Positions 1 to 7,992 of a DNA stretch of 64,000 bases are shown here, piece by piece. The notes under the pieces were generated by a model, which was not told the DNA's origin, searched no databases, and saw only the letters and a list, made by a program, of their open reading frames with translations. The number at the start of each line of letters is the position of its first letter. The stretch's first letter is position 1. A program made the translations under genes and the position numbers. Source of the DNA: Neomoorella sulfitireducens (GTDB lineage: Bacteria; Bacillota; DSM-521; Neomoorellales; Neomoorellaceae); NCBI RefSeq assembly GCF_024733845.1, contig NZ_JANRHG010000013.1, positions 1 to 64,000 of the forward strand, written 5' to 3'.

Positions 1-81
1 CGGGAATTGTCCGGGCATCTCTGTCGCTGCACGGGCTACCAAAACATCATCAAGGCCGTAGAAAAGGCCCTGGCAGATTAG
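1..81 (+). CDS. Molybdenum hydroxylase 2Fe-2S subunit, C-terminal end (partial)
   Basis: The first 26 codons form an open frame that enters from outside the window and ends at TAG 79-81. It contains the cysteine pattern GHLCRCTGYQNI, typical of the second 2Fe-2S cluster of the small subunit of xanthine dehydrogenase/CO dehydrogenase-type enzymes. That subunit passes electrons from the molybdenum centre to the FAD subunit. The FAD subunit is encoded just downstream at 1475, so the molybdenum-binding large subunit probably lies to the left of the window. The call rests on a short but very characteristic motif. Confidence 0.85.
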   Translation, partial: RELSGHLCRCTGYQNIIKAVEKALAD

Positions 82-131
82 ACAAATGAGACCAAACTAA
101 ACCAGCCTGTAAAAAATTTGGAGGTATAGCT

Positions 132-1457
132 ATGCTCCTCATTGGTAACGGCCGCCTGTTGTCCCTGGTGCCGGAAAATCCCTTGCTAGAAAATGGGGCA
201 GTGGCCATCGACGGCGACCTGATAGTCGCCACAGGACCTACGGCTGAACTAAGGCAGCGCTATCCCTGGGCGGAATGGCTCGACGCCCGGGGCATGGTGA
301 TCATGCCGGGCTTGATTAACACCCACATGCACCTTTACAGCACCTTCGCCCGGGGCATGGCCTTGAAGGACGCGCCGCCTACCAATTTCCTGGAGATTTT
401 ACAACGCCTATGGTGGCGCCTGGACAAGGCCCTTACCCTGGAGGACGTCTATTACAGCGCCCTGATCCCCCTCATCGACTGCATTAAAAGCGGCACCACC
501 ACCATCCTTGACCACCACGCCAGCCCCCGCGCCGTCCGCGGCAGCCTGGAGATGATCGCCCGGGCGGCAGTTGCAACCGGGGTGCGCACCTGCCTGGCCT
601 ATGAGGTTTCCGACCGCGACGGCGAGGACGTTATGCTGCAGGGGATTGAAGAGAATATAGAGGCCATTAAAAAATACCGCGGCCGAGAAGGCCTGGTCAG
701 CGCCACCTTCGGCCTTCACGCCTCCTTTACCCTTTCCGAAGCCACTTTGGCCGCCTGCCGGGAGGCCGCGGCGGAGGTGGGGAGCGGTTTCCACATCCAC
801 GTGGCGGAAGGCATCCAGGACGTAGAAGACGCCCTGGAACGCGAGGGCAAGCGGGTGGTGGAGCGCCTGGCGGATCACAGCATCCTGGGTCCCAATACCA
901 TCGCCGCCCACTGCGTCCATGTGACTGAAAGGGAAATAGCCATCCTCAAGGAAACCGGCACCCTGGTGGTCCATAACCCGGAATCCAACATGGGCAATGC
1001 CGTCGGCTGCGCCCCGGTGGGGGAGATGCTGGCGGCGGGGGTGGTCGTCGGCCTGGGGACGGACGGCTATACCAGCGATATGTTTGAATCCCTGAAGACG
1101 GCCAATGTTTTGCGCCGGCTTGTTTCCGGCGATCCCAACGCTGGCTGGGCGGAAGTCCCGGCCATGGTTTTCGCCAACAACTGCCGCATAGCGGAGCAGT
1201 TCTTCGCCCATCCCGTAGGACGTTTGCAGGCGGGCGCCTATGCTGACGTTATCCTGGTGAATTACCATGCGCCGACCCCCATCACGGCAGACAACTGGTT
1301 TGGCCACCTCCTTTTCGGCTTCAACGACGGTCTGGTAGACACAACCGTTATCGGCGGCAAAATCCTTATGCGGGAACGGCGGCTCCTGCACCTGGATGAG
1401 GCGGCCATTGCCGCCAGGGCCAGGGAACTGGCGGTCAAGGTTTGGGAGAGGCTTTAA
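132..1457 (+). CDS. ssnA: SsnA-type amidohydrolase
   Basis: A 441-residue metal-dependent amidohydrolase, the usual length for SsnA. Metal-binding signatures are all visible: HMH at residues 65-67 (THMHLY), HIHVAEG with H221/H223, AHCVH with H260/H263, and the GTDG aspartate D311. The family deaminates or hydrolyses purine-like or related ring substrates; the exact SsnA substrate is not established. The start is chosen because GGAGG lies at 120-124, eight bases before ATG. It sits between the 2Fe-2S and FAD subunits of a molybdenum hydroxylase and in the same island as ygfK. This is the partnership seen in the E. coli ygfK-ssnA-ygfM-xdhD locus, linked to selenium-dependent molybdenum hydroxylases and purine catabolism. 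Confidence 0.85.
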   Translation: MLLIGNGRLLSLVPENPLLENGAVAIDGDLIVATGPTAELRQRYPWAEWLDARGMVIMPGLINTHMHLYSTFARGMALKDAPPTNFLEILQRLWWRLDKALTLEDVYYSALIPLIDCIKSGTTTILDHHASPRAVRGSLEMIARAAVATGVRTCLAYEVSDRDGEDVMLQGIEENIEAIKKYRGREGLVSATFGLHASFTLSEATLAACREAAAEVGSGFHIHVAEGIQDVEDALEREGKRVVERLADHSILGPNTIAAHCVHVTEREIAILKETGTLVVHNPESNMGNAVGCAPVGEMLAAGVVVGLGTDGYTSDMFESLKTANVLRRLVSGDPNAGWAEVPAMVFANNCRIAEQFFAHPVGRLQAGAYADVILVNYHAPTPITADNWFGHLLFGFNDGLVDTTVIGGKILMRERRLLHLDEAAIAARARELAVKVWERL

Positions 1458-1474
1458 AGCTAAGGAGAGATAGC

Positions 1475-2392
1475 ATGCCCCGGGAGTACCTTATTGCCAC
1501 CTCGGCAGCCGAGGCCCTGGCCATGCTGGCCGCCCGCCCGGGGGCGCGCCTCATCGCCGGGGGCACCGACCTGGTAATCGACCTTAAAGAAGGGAAACGA
1601 CAGGTTAATACCCTGGTCGACATTTCCCGCATCCCGGAATTAAAGGTAATTAAAGAAGCAAACGGCGAGGTAATACTTGGCGGGGCGGCCACCCACGCTG
1701 AAGTTGCCGCGTCGCAGTTTATCCAGGATAAGCTGCCGGCCCTGGCGGCAGCCGCGGCAGCCGTCGGCTCGCCCCAGATCCGCAATGTCGGCACCCTGGG
1801 GGGCAATGTAGTAAACGCCCAGCCGGCGGCCGATACGGCGGTGGCCCTGGTGGCCCTGGGGGCCGTGGCCACCATTCTGGGACCGCAAGGTGCGCGCCGG
1901 GTGGCGGTAGAGGACCTCTACGAAGGCGTGGGCCGCTCCAGGGTAGATGCCGGCCGGGAAATATTAACCCACTTTACCGTCCCCCTGTGGGGGGAAGGGG
2001 AAGGCTCGGCCTTTGCCCGCCTGTCGCCCCGGCGGGCCCTTTCCCTGCCTATGCTTAATACCGCCGTCCGGGTCCAGGTGGCAGGGGGCAAGTGCACCCG
2101 GGCGCGCATCTGTATCGCCCCGGTGGCCCCCCGCCCGTTCCTGTGCGCGGAAGCGGCCGCAGTACTTATCGGCGCGGAGCCATGCCCAGAAGTGATCGCA
2201 CGGGCCGCGGCGGCGGCCAGAGAAGCCGCCCGGCCCCGGGACAGCCTCCTCAGGGGTTCCGGCGCCTACCGCAAGGACATGACGTCCGTCCTGGTCAGGC
2301 AGACGCTGGCGGAAGCCTTTACCAGGGCGACGGGGCAGAAAATTGGAGGCCCCGGCCTGCAGGCCGGGGCTACTGGAAAGGTTTACTCATAG
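1475..2392 (+). CDS. Molybdenum hydroxylase FAD-binding subunit (YgfM/XdhB/CoxM type)
   Basis: A 305-residue FAD-binding subunit of the xanthine dehydrogenase/CO dehydrogenase medium-subunit family. It carries the flavin-binding signatures AGGTDLVID near residue 38 and GSPQIRNVGTLGGNV near residue 100. It would take electrons from the 2Fe-2S subunit and pass them to NAD(P)+ or another carrier. The frame is open upstream to a TTG at 1442 inside ssnA. ATG 1475 is preferred because AAGGAGAG (about 1462-1468) is correctly spaced before it and the MPREYLIATS start matches family N-termini. It is transcribed with ssnA (17-base gap). Its last six bases overlap the converging aminotransferase. The substrate of the whole enzyme is not visible here; purines or nicotinate-like rings are most likely. 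Confidence 0.85.
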   Translation: MPREYLIATSAAEALAMLAARPGARLIAGGTDLVIDLKEGKRQVNTLVDISRIPELKVIKEANGEVILGGAATHAEVAASQFIQDKLPALAAAAAAVGSPQIRNVGTLGGNVVNAQPAADTAVALVALGAVATILGPQGARRVAVEDLYEGVGRSRVDAGREILTHFTVPLWGEGEGSAFARLSPRRALSLPMLNTAVRVQVAGGKCTRARICIAPVAPRPFLCAEAAAVLIGAEPCPEVIARAAAAAREAARPRDSLLRGSGAYRKDMTSVLVRQTLAEAFTRATGQKIGGPGLQAGATGKVYS

Positions 2393-3562
2393 CTCCTTCA
2401 CAACAGCGGCAATCTTTTCCAGGGCCTTTTCGATGTTCTCTACCGAGTTGGCATAGGAAAGGCGCAGGTAGCCTTCGCCGTATTTGCCGAAGGCCGTACC
2501 GCTTAAAACGGCCACACCAGCCTTTTCCATGAGGATGGTCTCCATTTCCTGGCTGGAACGTCCGAGGTTTTTTATGCTTGGAAAGACGTAGAAAGAGCCC
2601 AGGGGTCGCTTGCAGGTAATGCCGGGGATGCTGTTGAGACCTTCAACAATAATGTCGCGCCGCTTTTTAAATTCGGCTACCATGGCAACGGCGACATCCT
2701 GGGGTCCCGTCAGGGCTTCCTGGCCGGCTTTCTGGATGAAGGCTGCCGTGCAGGAGTTGGAGTTGACCATCAACTGGGCAACATATTCTGCCAGTTCCCG
2801 GTGCATGAGGCCAAAGCCCAGCCGCCAGCCGGTCATGGCATAGGTCTTCGAGAAACCGTCTAAAATAATAGTCCAGTCCTTCATGCCGGGTTGGGCGGCA
2901 ATGGAAACGGGCCGGGCGCCTTCGTAGACGATGCGGTCGTAGATCTCGTCGGAGAGGACAAAGATGTTCCTGCCCCTTACCAGATCGGCAATACGGGCAA
3001 CGTCTTCTGGAGTTAGGACGCCGCCGGTGGGGTTGGCCGGGGAATTGAGGATCAGAAGTTTTGTCCTGGGAGTAATTAAATGTGACAGCTCGTCGAGATC
3101 CAGGCGGAAATCTTTTTCTTCCCTCAAGGGGATGGGGACGGCTTTGCCCCCGGCAAAGTTAATCACCGATTCGTATATGGGAAACCCCGGGTTGGGATAG
3201 ATGACTTCATCGCCGGGGTTAACAAGGGCCAGGATGGTAAAAAAGATTACAGGCTTCCCGCCCGGGGTGATGACAACTTCCCCGGCATTATAGGGAACGC
3301 CTTTTTGCTTGGTGGCGTAATCGGCGATGGCCTCCCGGACTTCCGGCAGGCCGGGAGCAGGTGTATAGTGGGTGTAACCGGCATTTAAAGCCCGGATAGC
3401 GGCTTCAATTATATGGCGCGGGGTATCGAAATCAGGCTCACCGATCTCCAGGTGAATGATCTCCTTCCCCTGGGTTTCCAGGGATCTGGCCTTTGCCAGA
3501 ACGAGGAAGGCCGTTTCTGTACCCAGATTAGCCATTCTGGCTGCTAATAAGTCGGCAAACAT
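2387..3562 (-). CDS. Pyridoxal-phosphate aminotransferase, class I/II
   Basis: A 391-residue fold-type I aminotransferase of the aspartate/aromatic aminotransferase group. Visible motifs are IGEPDFDTP near residue 40, NSPANPTGGVL near residue 175, and the PLP-lysine loop DGFSKTYAMTGWRLGFG with the Schiff-base lysine near residue 239. It probably interconverts an amino acid and its 2-oxoacid; the substrate cannot be read from sequence. On the minus strand the start ATG at 3562 follows AGGGAG at a good distance. The gene converges on the FAD subunit gene with a six-base overlap and diverges from the riboswitch-controlled transporter. It could remove amino groups from products of the purine island, but that is inference from location only. 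Confidence 0.85.
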   Translation of the reverse strand: MFADLLAARMANLGTETAFLVLAKARSLETQGKEIIHLEIGEPDFDTPRHIIEAAIRALNAGYTHYTPAPGLPEVREAIADYATKQKGVPYNAGEVVITPGGKPVIFFTILALVNPGDEVIYPNPGFPIYESVINFAGGKAVPIPLREEKDFRLDLDELSHLITPRTKLLILNSPANPTGGVLTPEDVARIADLVRGRNIFVLSDEIYDRIVYEGARPVSIAAQPGMKDWTIILDGFSKTYAMTGWRLGFGLMHRELAEYVAQLMVNSNSCTAAFIQKAGQEALTGPQDVAVAMVAEFKKRRDIIVEGLNSIPGITCKRPLGSFYVFPSIKNLGRSSQEMETILMEKAGVAVLSGTAFGKYGEGYLRLSYANSVENIEKALEKIAAVVKEL

Positions 3563-4038
3563 GGACTTTCTCCCTAAAATTTTTAGGGATATAATATTCT
3601 ACGCAGGAAGTTATTTTCCTTTAAATAATTTTCCTTGGTAAATTAACTTTAAAGAAGAGATTGTTGTCCGGCAGGATTTTTTGCCTGGACGGCGAATAAT
3701 TCTTTATTGTATAAAGCGGAAGTCTTCAATTGAAGTCTTCGTATAATCCCGGAAATGGGTTCGGGAGTATCTACCAGGTGACCGGAATCACCTTGGCTAC
3801 GAAGGGGGCTAACCTTTGGCAGCGCGGTAGGCACCTGGTTTTTCGTTGCCGTGTTTGATATTTATTAATGTTGCTGTGGGCCCCGGAAAATATTACCGGG
3901 AATGAATTGCCCTGAAAGACATTAAAACGGGGAGGGGTGTTGCCCGGGTTAAGGCATATCAGCTTTTGAGCAACAGCGAAGGAAAATTGAAGCGAGGAGG
4001 TGTAAATCCACAGCTTTAAGGTAAGCTGTGGAGCCATA
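3563..4038 (+). other. Divergent intergenic region, 476 bases
   Basis: This gene-free stretch separates the minus-strand aminotransferase from the BMP lipoprotein gene. It holds the guanine-class riboswitch at 3737-3804, its probable expression platform to about 3845, and the leader hairpin at 4008-4031. No open frame here resembles a protein. Confidence 0.8.
3737..3804 (+). promoter_or_regulatory. Purine riboswitch aptamer, guanine class
   Basis: The aptamer pattern is clear. P1 is CTTCGTA 3737-3743 pairing with TACGAAG 3798-3804. The conserved TATAAT core follows P1. P2 is TCCCG 3747-3751 with CGGGA 3762-3766, then TATCTACC, and P3 is AGGTGA with TCACCT. The specificity base in the 3' junction (GGCTAC) is C3797, corresponding to C74 of the xpt aptamer. 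That base selects guanine, hypoxanthine or xanthine rather than adenine. CCAGGTG in the aptamer (3774-3780) can also pair with CACCTGG just before a T run at 3832-3843, a plausible switching helix. It would control the nucleoside/purine transporter starting at 4039. Confidence 0.9.
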
Positions 4039-4041
4039 ATG
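3991..4041 (+). promoter_or_regulatory. Shine-Dalgarno region split by a hairpin before the BMP gene start
   Basis: A strong GAGGAGG (3994-4000) is separated from ATG 4039 by 38 bases, too far for normal initiation. Between them is a perfect 9-bp stem, CCACAGCTT 4008-4016 with AAGCTGTGG 4023-4031. Folded, the stem leaves about 14 unpaired bases between GGAGG and ATG. A second weak site, GGAG 4030-4033, is well spaced from the ATG but partly buried in the stem. No other in-frame ATG, GTG or TTG lies between the upstream stop and 4039. The hairpin therefore probably sets translation efficiency. Confidence 0.55.
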
Positions 4042-5178
4042 CGCAAAGGATGGCGTTTAATATTAATTTTGCTCCTGGTCCTGGCGGTAACCTTGTTTGC
4101 TGCCGGCTGCGGCGGCAAGAAAGAGGCCGGGAACAACCAGAGCGGGCAAAACCAGCCTGCAGGAGGACAGGCTGCAGAAGAGAAAATGAAGGTCGCCTTT
4201 ATTTATGTGGGACCGATTGGTGATGCCGGCTGGACCTGGGCCCATGAGCAGGGACGCCAGTACCTGGCAGAAAAATTGCCCTGGGTAGAAGCCTCTTATG
4301 TAGAAAACGTCCCCGAAGGGGCCGATGTGGAACGGGTATTAACGGAACTGGCAGAAAAGGGTAATAAGGTCATCTTTGCTACCAGCTTCGGTTATATGGA
4401 TTACGTCATTAAAGTGGCCGAAAAATATCCTAACGTTGTCTTTATGCACTGCTCGGGCTATAAGACGGCCCAAAACGTCGGGACCTACTTTGCGGCCATG
4501 GAAGAACCCCGCTACCTCTCCGGTATGGTCGCCGGCAAAATGACCAAATCCAATGTCCTGGGTTATGTTGCCGCCCATCCCATCCCGGAAGTAATCCGCG
4601 GCATCAATGCCTTTACCCTGGGAGCACGCTCGGTTAACCCCGATGTCAAGGTAAAGGTAGTCTGGACCAATACCTGGTATGACCCGGCGGCCGAAAAGCA
4701 GGCGGCGTTAAGCCTCTTGGATGCCGGCGCCGATGTTATTGCCCAGCACCAGGATACGCCCGGTCCCCAGCAGGCAGCCCAGGAGCGGGGCAAATACGGT
4801 ATCGGTTACAACAGCGATATGCGCCAGTTTGCTCCTGAAGCCAACCTGACCTCGCCTGTCTGGAATTGGGGTCCGTATTATGTTAAAGTAGTAGAAGCGG
4901 TGAAGAACGGCACGTGGAAATCGGAAGACTACTATGGGACTATGAAAGATGGTATTATCGACCTCGGGCCCTATAACGACAAAGTGCCCCAGGAAGTCCG
5001 CGACCTGGTAGATGCGAAAAAACAGGAAATTATTGACGGCAAGTTCTACGTCTTCCAGGGACCCATCAAGGACCAGAGCGGTAAAGTGCGGGTGCAGGAA
5101 GGCCAGAAGATGAGTCATGAAGAAGTTCTAGGTGTTAACTGGTTTGTCGAGGGTGTAGAAGGCGATATTCCCAAATAA
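4039..5178 (+). CDS. BMP-family substrate-binding lipoprotein of a nucleoside/purine ABC transporter
   Basis: A 379-residue extracytoplasmic lipoprotein. The signal peptide ends in the lipobox LFAAGC with lipidated C24, followed by a Gly/Gln-rich linker. The mature part has the BMP/PnrA-family opening KVAFIYVGPIGDAGWTWAHE. Family members bind nucleosides or related purine compounds and deliver them to a YufOPQ/NupABC-type ABC transporter, which follows here in the expected order (ATPase, permease, permease). It sits directly downstream of a guanine riboswitch, which supports a purine-type ligand. A hairpin at 5201-5227 may keep its message more abundant than that of the membrane components. 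Ligand identity is inferred. Confidence 0.88.
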   Translation: MRKGWRLILILLLVLAVTLFAAGCGGKKEAGNNQSGQNQPAGGQAAEEKMKVAFIYVGPIGDAGWTWAHEQGRQYLAEKLPWVEASYVENVPEGADVERVLTELAEKGNKVIFATSFGYMDYVIKVAEKYPNVVFMHCSGYKTAQNVGTYFAAMEEPRYLSGMVAGKMTKSNVLGYVAAHPIPEVIRGINAFTLGARSVNPDVKVKVVWTNTWYDPAAEKQAALSLLDAGADVIAQHQDTPGPQQAAQERGKYGIGYNSDMRQFAPEANLTSPVWNWGPYYVKVVEAVKNGTWKSEDYYGTMKDGIIDLGPYNDKVPQEVRDLVDAKKQEIIDGKFYVFQGPIKDQSGKVRVQEGQKMSHEEVLGVNWFVEGVEGDIPK

Positions 5179-5200
5179 GATTATAGAAAAAGTTGACAGG

Positions 5201-5227
5201 AGGCCGTGGGATTTATTTCCACGGCCT
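5201..5227 (+). terminator. Intercistronic hairpin after the binding-protein gene
   Basis: A perfect 9-bp stem, AGGCCGTGG 5201-5209 with CCACGGCCT 5219-5227, lies 22 bases after the BMP stop. It is followed by TAACTGTT rather than a T run, so it is not a full intrinsic terminator. Such hairpins often protect the 3' end of the binding-protein message or cause partial termination. Confidence 0.45.
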
Positions 5228-5378
5228 TAACTGTTAAATGGGTGTTAAATAGTATAGTATTTAGAAGGTCAAAATTTAATAAAAATTATATTTGGGGGAA
5301 GGAATTTTATCTCGATGCAGCGAATCTTTTTTCTATGGGAAATTTATATTTATAGCCGGATGAAGGGGGTCATTTTTT

Positions 5379-6896
5379 ATGGCAGTACCCCTGGTAGAGA
5401 TGCGGGGAATAACGAAGGTTTTTCCCGGTGTGGTGGCCAACGACGGGGTTAATTTATCAATCCAGGCAGGGGAGATACACGCCCTGCTCGGGGAAAACGG
5501 TGCCGGCAAGAGTACCCTCATGAGTGTTCTTACCGGGCTTTACCGCCCGGATGGCGGGGAAATCTACATTGATGGCCAGAAGGTGAATTTCCGTTCACCC
5601 CGGGACGCCATTGCAGCGGGAATAGGTATGGTCCACCAGCATTTTCGCCTGGTGGGCCCCTTTACGGTGACGGAAAATGTGGCCCTCGGTCTTAAGGGGG
5701 GCCTCAGGCTCAACCTGAACAAGCTGGCCGGGGAGATTGCTGCCCTTTCTAAAGAATACGGTCTCCAGGTAGAACCCCAGGCGCGTATCTGGCAGCTATC
5801 GGTTGGCGAGCAGCAGCGGGTGGAAATTATCAAGCTCTTGTACCGCCATGCCCGGGTGCTAATTCTTGATGAGCCGACGGCCGTCCTGACCCCCCAGGAA
5901 GCGCGGGATTTATACCGGACGTTAAAAAAGATGGCCGCCCGGGGATGCGCCGTAATCTTTATTACCCATAAACTCCAGGAGGTAATGGATGCCGCCGACA
6001 CCATCACCATTTTACGGGGTGGGAAAACGGTAGCCACAGTCAAAAAGAACGAAACAAGCGAGAAGGATCTGGCCCGGATGATGGTTGGCCGCGAGATCCT
6101 GTGGCAGGTAAGCAAGCCTGCGGCCCGGAAAGGTGATAAAGTCCTGGAGATAAAGAATTTAAAGGCTCTGAACGACAGGGGGCTTCCAGCCTTAAAGGGC
6201 ATAAACTTAACCGTTCACACCGGGGAAATCCTGGGTATAGCGGGTGTGGCCGGCAACGGCCAGCGGGAACTGGCCGAGGCCATCGCCGGTTTGAGACCCT
6301 GCCAGGACGGGATGATTACAGTTGCCGGGCAGGAGCTGGGCCAGTGCGACCCGTGCCGGGTAATTAACGCCGGGGTGGGTTATATACCCGAAGATCGCCT
6401 TGGTATGGGCCTGGTACCCAACCTGGGGGCCGTCGATAACCTGCTCCTGAAAGAATACCGTCATCCCCGCTGGGGACGGGTCTTTCTCAACAGGCTGGCG
6501 GCGCGCGACTGGGCAAAAGAGCTAATAGAACGTTTTCAGGTTAAGACGGCAGGTCTGAATGCCCCGGTGAAGCTGATGTCCGGCGGCAACCTGCAGCGAC
6601 TGCTCCTGGCCCGGGAAATCTCCAACCGGCCGCGTCTCCTGGTGGCCGTTTACCCTGCCCGGGGCCTGGATGTCGGTGCAACAGAGACGGTACACCGGTT
6701 GCTCCTGGAACAGAGGGCGGCCGGGACGGCTATCCTTTTAATCTCCGAAGACCTGGAAGAGCTTTTCCGCCTGGCCGACCGGATTGCCGTCATGTATGAA
6801 GGAGAAATCACGGGCTTGATGGGTGTTGAAGAAGCCAGGATCGAGGACATAGGCCTGATGATGGCCGGGGCGAAAAGAATGGAGGTTAGTGCCTGA
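5379..6896 (+). CDS. Nucleoside/purine ABC transporter ATP-binding protein, two ATPase domains
   Basis: A 505-residue fused ABC ATPase energising uptake of the ligand bound by the upstream BMP lipoprotein. The first domain (about 5-240) has Walker A GENGAGKST at 38-46, signature LSVGEQQR and Walker B ILDEPTAVLTP. The second domain (about 255-495) has a changed Walker A (GVAGNGQRE), signature LMSGGNLQR and the PARGLDVGA loop in place of a classical Walker B. This asymmetry is typical of the RbsA/YufO group. It overlaps the next permease gene by one base (TGATGG), showing translational coupling. Confidence 0.9.
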   Translation: MAVPLVEMRGITKVFPGVVANDGVNLSIQAGEIHALLGENGAGKSTLMSVLTGLYRPDGGEIYIDGQKVNFRSPRDAIAAGIGMVHQHFRLVGPFTVTENVALGLKGGLRLNLNKLAGEIAALSKEYGLQVEPQARIWQLSVGEQQRVEIIKLLYRHARVLILDEPTAVLTPQEARDLYRTLKKMAARGCAVIFITHKLQEVMDAADTITILRGGKTVATVKKNETSEKDLARMMVGREILWQVSKPAARKGDKVLEIKNLKALNDRGLPALKGINLTVHTGEILGIAGVAGNGQRELAEAIAGLRPCQDGMITVAGQELGQCDPCRVINAGVGYIPEDRLGMGLVPNLGAVDNLLLKEYRHPRWGRVFLNRLAARDWAKELIERFQVKTAGLNAPVKLMSGGNLQRLLLAREISNRPRLLVAVYPARGLDVGATETVHRLLLEQRAAGTAILLISEDLEELFRLADRIAVMYEGEITGLMGVEEARIEDIGLMMAGAKRMEVSA

Positions 6897-7990
6897 TGGC
6901 AGGAACATCTTTGCCGGGCCGGGTACCCGTTATTACCTGGGAAAAACGGCTGGAACCTTCCCGGTTGACGGCCGTCATAATTCCCGTAGCTGCCGTCATC
7001 CTGGCCCTGGGCGTGGGTGCCATATTTTTAGCGGCAACCGGTTTTAATCCTTTAAAAGTCTATCAAAACATGCTGGAGGGCGTGATCGGGTCCAAATACG
7101 GTCTTTCGGAAACCGTCGTCAAGGCCATTCCCCTGATGCTGGCGGGCCTGGGTGTTTCCGTAGCTTTCCGGATGCTCCTCTGGAATATCGGGGCGGAGGG
7201 GCAATTCTACATGGGTGCCTTTGGGGCAAGCTGGGTAGCCCTGACCTTTCCCCACTTGCCGGCCTATATAATGTTGCCGGCCATGTTTCTGGCCGGAATA
7301 GCGATGGGAGGCGTATGGGCCGTTCTGCCGGCCCTGCCCAGAGCCAGGTGGGGGGTCAACGAAGTTATTACTACTTTAATGTTAAACTATGTGGCCATCT
7401 TATGGGTTGACTACCTGGTATACGGCCCGTGGAAGGACCCGAAGGGCTTTAATTTCCCCCTGACGGCTCCCTTCAGCAAGGCGGCCACCCTGCCTACCTT
7501 TGCCGGTACCCGTATCCACCTGGGCCTTGTTTTTGCCTTGCTGGCTGCAGTCCTACTGGCCATTATTCTCTGGCGTACCCGCTGGGGCTACGAAATCCGG
7601 GTAATCGGCGAGAGTCCCCGGGCTGCCCGGTACGCCGGGATTAAAATAGAAAGGAATATTATCCTGGTAATGCTGTTGAGCGGCGCCCTGGCCGGTTTGG
7701 CAGGCATGAGCGAGGTTGCAGGTATTACCCACCGCCTGCAACATGGTATTTCCCCCGGGTACGGCTATACGGCCATAATCATTGCCTGGCTGGCTAAACT
7801 ACATCCTGCGACCATTATCCTGGTATCTTTTCTTTTTAGCGGCCTCATTGTTGGCGGTTACAGCGTCCAGACGTCCGGCGTGCCGGCGGCGACGGTTTCC
7901 ATGCTCCAGGGCGCTATCCTTTTCTTTGTCCTCGGCGGCGAGATTTTAACCCGTTACCGCCTCCACTTTGGCCGCAAGGAGGGGAAATAA
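6896..7990 (+). CDS. Nucleoside/purine ABC transporter permease 1 (YufP type)
   Basis: A 364-residue integral membrane protein of the BPD_transp_2 permease family with about nine or ten hydrophobic segments. The loop RVIGESPRAARYAGIKI is the cytoplasmic coupling loop that meets the ATPase. The longer N-terminus and position immediately after the ATPase match YufP-like permeases, which form a heterodimer with YufQ-like partners. It overlaps the ATPase stop by one base and is two bases from the next permease, so the four transporter genes form one operon under the guanine riboswitch. Confidence 0.9.
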   Translation: MAGTSLPGRVPVITWEKRLEPSRLTAVIIPVAAVILALGVGAIFLAATGFNPLKVYQNMLEGVIGSKYGLSETVVKAIPLMLAGLGVSVAFRMLLWNIGAEGQFYMGAFGASWVALTFPHLPAYIMLPAMFLAGIAMGGVWAVLPALPRARWGVNEVITTLMLNYVAILWVDYLVYGPWKDPKGFNFPLTAPFSKAATLPTFAGTRIHLGLVFALLAAVLLAIILWRTRWGYEIRVIGESPRAARYAGIKIERNIILVMLLSGALAGLAGMSEVAGITHRLQHGISPGYGYTAIIIAWLAKLHPATIILVSFLFSGLIVGGYSVQTSGVPAATVSMLQGAILFFVLGGEILTRYRLHFGRKEGK

Positions 7991-7992
7991 AT

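Noticed and set aside
408-1391. 327-residue open frame on the minus strand opposite ssnA
   Set aside because: Antisense shadow of ssnA; no ribosome site or recognisable domain.
1-2392. Search for a selenocysteine UGA or SECIS element, since YgfK/SsnA loci often accompany selenium-dependent hydroxylases
   Set aside because: No in-frame TGA within the visible subunits. The selenium in these enzymes is a labile cofactor and needs no SECIS.
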